Of a DNA stretch of 64,000 bases, positions 60,169-64,000 are shown piece by piece. This DNA is from Zychaea mexicana (taxonomy: Eukaryota > Mucoromycota > Mucoromycetes > Mucorales > Lichtheimiaceae): positions 558,001 through 622,000 of the forward strand of contig NW_026516665.1 in assembly GCF_025766255.1 (NCBI RefSeq), given 5' to 3'. Position 1 is the stretch's first letter; each line of letters begins with the position of its first letter. The notes beneath the pieces were generated by a model that ran no database searches, had not been told where the DNA came from, and worked only from the letters and a program-made list of their open reading frames with translations. Made by a program: the position numbers and the translations under genes.

Positions 60169-60359
60169 GGGCCTTCATTTTACGGCTCTTTCCTTTTTCT
60201 TCTTTCTTCTTCCTTGCGTGTTTATGCCCTGTTTTTCTGTTTTCTTCTTCTTCTTTACCTTCTTCTTGTTGTAGACGATCCAAACTTCGTCACATAACCT
60301 ATTTCCACATATCTTCTCTACTACACCACCAACCCACTGTACCAATACGACCTACTACT

Positions 60360-61803
60360 ATGAACAGCACAAGTCTGCCGGCCGGAACAATGATCCACGA
60401 CAGCCTCGAGATCGTCGAAACACTCGGCCTCGGGGCATACGGACGTGTCTATCTCGGACGTGACATTCGCAGTAAGCAGCAGTATGCCATTAAAACCCTC
60501 GCGCAAGAGGGCTTGGACAGCCGCCAGAGAGCGTTGCAGCGCTGTGAGATGACACTTCACGCCAAACTCTCACACTCAAACATCATCCGACTTGAACGGA
60601 TTGTCAAACAAAAACAGTTTGTGCATGTCGTGCTTGAGCACAGCCCCGAGGGAGATCTGTTTACTGCCATCACGGATCACAACATGTACTATGGCCGCCA
60701 CGACCGCATCAGACGCGTGTTCTTGCAACTGATCAATGCCTTGAGGTACTGTCATGAACGCCACGTTTATCACCGGGACCTGAAGCCTGAAAACATTCTG
60801 GTGTTTGATCAAGGACAGACACTCAAGCTTGCAGACTTTGGCCTTGCTACTTCAGAGTCGATTGCCACCGACTATGGCTGTGGAAGCACATTTTACTTTT
60901 CACCAGGTAATTCATTGTCCATCAACACGCTTACACGCGGAAGAAAGAAAGCAGGGTCGTAGAAGCACAGACCACCATGCCCTCTGCCACCGACTAGTGC
61001 ACATCGTGTGCCACTCTACATATCCTCCTGCTATGGGTGCTTGTACTCTCTCTCTCTTTCTGTGTGTCTGTGTGTCTGTCTGTTTGCTTGTGCTATGTGT
61101 TTTGAGTCACCTGAAAGATACTAATAAGGTTTTGGCGCGGTTTTGTTATTGTGCCACGCCCCCATCTTTAATAGAATGTCAAGGTGACGATCTCGCAAAT
61201 CGGACTGGCTATGCTACTGCACCAAACGACGTTTGGGCACTCGGCGTAGTCTTAATCAACCTAGCCGCTCGCAGGAATCCTTGGCGACAGGCCTGTCTCG
61301 ACGACGAGACCTTCCGGGCCTATCTGGCAGACCGCAACTATCTATTAAAGATTCTGCCCATCTCGCAGGAGCTCAACTGCATTCTTAAAAGGATCTTTTG
61401 CATCGACCCTAAGCGACGCATCAGTCTGGATGAGCTCGAAGCAAGCATCCGTGGATGCAAGTATTTCACACGCACGTCCGAAGTCGAGCGCTATGAGAAT
61501 GATGTCGCAAAGACAGCATCAGCAGCAAATAATGCTACCAACACCATGACCAAGCTTCAAGACATTTTCCCACCATCGCCACCAACCACGCCACGCACCG
61601 ACCGGAATCTGTCCTCGCTCTTCTTCCCACCGTCACCACCGTCACCAACACCATCATCATCATCACATCATCATGATGTTGTTAAAGAGGCTCTAGCTAC
61701 TACATCTAATAATAAACATCATCCTACGCCGCCATCACCATCCTCTTCAACAGCATCGTCTACTACTACTACTACGATTTCTACCTCTGTTCGGTGCTCG
61801 TAA
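60360..61803 (+). CDS. Serine/threonine protein kinase, Ran1/Ksp1-like
   Basis: Two exons (60360-60906, 61175-61803), 391 aa. A complete kinase domain (about aa 17-290): Gly loop GLGAYGRVYLG (from aa 23), Lys45 in YAIK, catalytic HRD at 138-140 with Asn145 (HRDLKPEN), DFG at 159-161, activation segment GCGSTFYFSPEC split by the intron, and DVWALGVVLINLAARRNPW. The GCGS-F-SPEC activation segment is that of fungal Ran1/Pat1, Ksp1 and Sks1 kinases, which respond to nutrient state and control meiosis or filamentous growth. The C-terminal ~110 residues are Pro/Ser/Thr-rich with PPSPP repeats, likely phospho-regulated. The assignment within the family is by motif only. The start is the first ATG, after a C/T-rich leader. 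Confidence 0.92.
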
Positions 61804-64000
61804 AAGCTATCCTCACAAACTTATGCTCCACCCTACTCCCCCCCCTCTTCTTCTCTCTTACTAAACACACACCCCCTTTCAAGCATTACCCTTTCTCTTC
61901 TGTTCATCCCCGCTATATATTATTGCCAATGCTTCTTCCCCTTGAATTTCCTTTTTGCATCTTGACCCTTTCGCTGTTCTAGACCTCACACTGTATATGT
62001 CTTTCTCTTCTTCCTTTTTTTATCCGCTGTTATATCCCTTTTCTTCTATTTATGTCACCTATTTACCGAGAGCAAACCCACTATCACCTATACATATTAT
62101 GCATCATCCCTTCATCTCTATACCAACATTTGTAGCTATATCACTCACCTGCACCAACAACAATACCCCCTTTCCTACTATTTCGATATATGTAATCAGC
62201 CCGACATCACATCACTCTACCATCATACCCCTAGTAGTTCCCACCTCTTGTTGTTCTATTTGCTTTTTCCAGCATTGTTCCTATTGTATATGTATTCTGC
62301 GCCGACGAGAATTACGCCGGATAAACGCATTAAAAGAAACCTGCACATGTCTAAAATTGCCTTTTCTGGTGTGGGGTTGCCTTCTCTTACTCACTATGCA
62401 TTTCAGTCCTCACGACCAAGTAGTGGTAGCTTGTGCTGCTGGTATGTAGCCGTTAGCTGCCGGTGACTGCACATCATACATAATAGAGACTCTACAAACC
62501 CAATCACATGCTTTTTTTTATTCCAATAAACACTTATAACAACAGCTTCTACTTACATGCGTGCATGTACACCATCCGTTTGTTGAGATGACAACTGCCG
62601 GTCAACCCCGCAATATTTCATCCGCACCATCATAATAAGTGTGTTGCAGAAGTACTCTGTACATAAATGTGTCCCTCTCCTCCTCCCCGTCTATGTGTAC
62701 GTACCGCATAGAACCCTGCCTTTTCTTCTTTATGAAAAAAACAAAAAACAAAGAAACTGCCTTAATGCAAACAACATCAGTTCTTTTTTCTTTGCATTGG
62801 TTGCCTAAAATTGCCTATTTCGGAAGCACATTTTCCGTCAAACTTTAAAGTGCGGTATTTTTCCGGCCCTATCACGGACTCATTGGTCAAAGAGAATGCG
62901 TAAAGTGAAGAAGATCGACCCCTTTGTGAACAGTACATACACAGCATATTTTAAAGTCACGCGGTGCAATAAGTACTCGCTGCCCTTATTGGCTCCTGGT
63001 AAACCGACCTATTTTCTAAACATGGTTGATTTTTTAAAATAGAAACGATGGGACTATGAATAATGCCAAGAGCCGTAATTAAAGGGTACAACGAGGGCTA
63101 AAAAGAAATTCTTGAGTACTTTTATTTTCAGTTATTTAGGAAATGAAGAAGCCGCGTAGATTTGCATAGTGGTAATTATGGAAATTGCGCGGTACTGATC
63201 ATAAGCAAGTCTCAAAAGTAAAACATGTTATAAGATCATATCATAAAGTTCATTAGTACCTCGCCTCAAGGGTTGTTGTGAGCGCCATTTTTATAAAGAC
63301 GTCACCTGATATATAACAAGCACACACCATCTTAGCCCACGTAACACTTTGTCAAACTTTGAGAGAAGCAACATCTGAAGGATCTTGTCCTACACGAAAC
63401 CGAGGATTGCGAGTAGTGCCAATCGAATCTTAGCACATTAATGTACGTGTATAACTGCTTGGTGATTTCAAACTTATGATACCTGCATCATGACTTCATC
63501 ATATGTTCCAAAATGAATGTAGTCAACAGGGAGAATTGTTCATTTTCCTTTCTTCTCCCTGATACTATGTACTGTGCTGCTAATGCTTCATTTGTAACAA
63601 GGAAGAGAAGAAATACGGTGGCTCTTCTCGCTGCATATGATAGTGGTTTAGCGCATGATAATACTATCTTACATTTACTGATGTTGGGAGTTGCATACAA
63701 GCACTCTAGATCTGATCATATAAGGAAAAATTGTAAGAACCAAGTTGCTTGGACTGCAAGATCTCTCCTTCTCCCCTCTCTAGACCTGTATCTGTCACAT
63801 GTCATCATCTTACTTCAAACAAATATAAACAAACAAGGTGGCGGGGCGGAGGTGGGGTGCATCACCCCAAATCACGGCCCTTTTTGCCCAAAGGCGCGCG
63901 GGGTACTGCTGCGGCTGCGTGTGTACTGCTGCGCATATGTGTATATAAATAATATGTATACATGTAACTGTGCTTGCAATATGCAAAGATGGCATCTCCG
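61804..64000. other. Spacer downstream of the kinase, to the window end
   Basis: C/T-rich probable 3' UTR up to about 62240, then A/T-rich DNA with short frames and no motif. From 63835 a GC-rich patch (GGGGTGCATCACCCC near 63853) may be the edge of a promoter for a gene beyond the window. No gene supported. Confidence 0.5.

Larger units (their letters stand above)
59852..60359. other. Divergent promoter, antiporter and kinase
   Basis: The 508 bp between the two start codons hold a G-rich antiporter-side half, the GGAGA repeat, a candidate TATA for the kinase and a long C/T-rich tract (60185-60270) before the kinase ATG. No gene. Confidence 0.7.

Overview
The window looks like a chromosomal segment of an early-diverging filamentous fungus, most likely Mucoromycota (Mucorales type). 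The reasons are AT-rich spacers, many short GT-AG introns (mostly 60-150 nt) with CTAAC-like branch sites, coding sequences rich in Gln/Asn/Ser/Thr/Ala runs, and protein families typical of these fungi. The species call is inference. No rRNA, convincing tRNA, CRISPR array, prophage or bacterial-type operon was seen. All exon models were built by eye from reading frame, splice consensus and family conservation.

Layout, left to right: a La-type RNA chaperone (863-2248 +); a two-finger C2H2 regulator (3617-4547 -); a long empty promoter region; a Rab5 GTPase (8418-9903 +); an arrestin-like protein (13110-14251 -) with the wreck of a second arrestin copy beside it (11581-12041 -); an NCLX-type Na+/Ca2+ exchanger (15864-18916 +); an unknown low-complexity protein (19454-20624 +); a TA-flanked MITE (21965-22412); cofilin (24559-25575 +); an Sds3-like histone-deacetylase subunit (26025-28205 -); a second, divergent and apparently intact ADF/cofilin split over five short exons (30912-31676 -); an unidentified decayed frame (32000-32530 -); an Slm1-like TORC2/PH protein (33672-36380 +); two paralogous MFS transporters of the anion:cation symporter (Dal5/Tna1) family (38252-40369 - and 44278-46394 -); a tiny two-exon gene (47267-47623 +).

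A gene graveyard follows between about 48.6 and 55.4 kb. It holds a decayed membrane-type gene carrying a 795-bp insertion bounded by 7-bp duplications (48594-51780 -), and an L-amino-acid-oxidase pseudogene with several stops (52584-55392 +). Housekeeping-type content resumes with a hypothetical basic protein (55809-56849 +), a TMCO3-like CPA2 cation/H+ antiporter (57178-59851 -) transcribed divergently from a Ran1-type protein kinase (60360-61803 +), and a terminal spacer.

The genes do not form an operon-like pathway. Loose themes are endosomal and membrane traffic (Rab5, arrestin, Slm1), actin (two cofilins) and ion or solute transport (NCLX, two ACS permeases, CPA2 antiporter). I found no coherent undescribed system. 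The most informative signals are duplication followed by decay, two non-autonomous insertions with visible target duplications, and a complete small gene that long-ORF searches miss.
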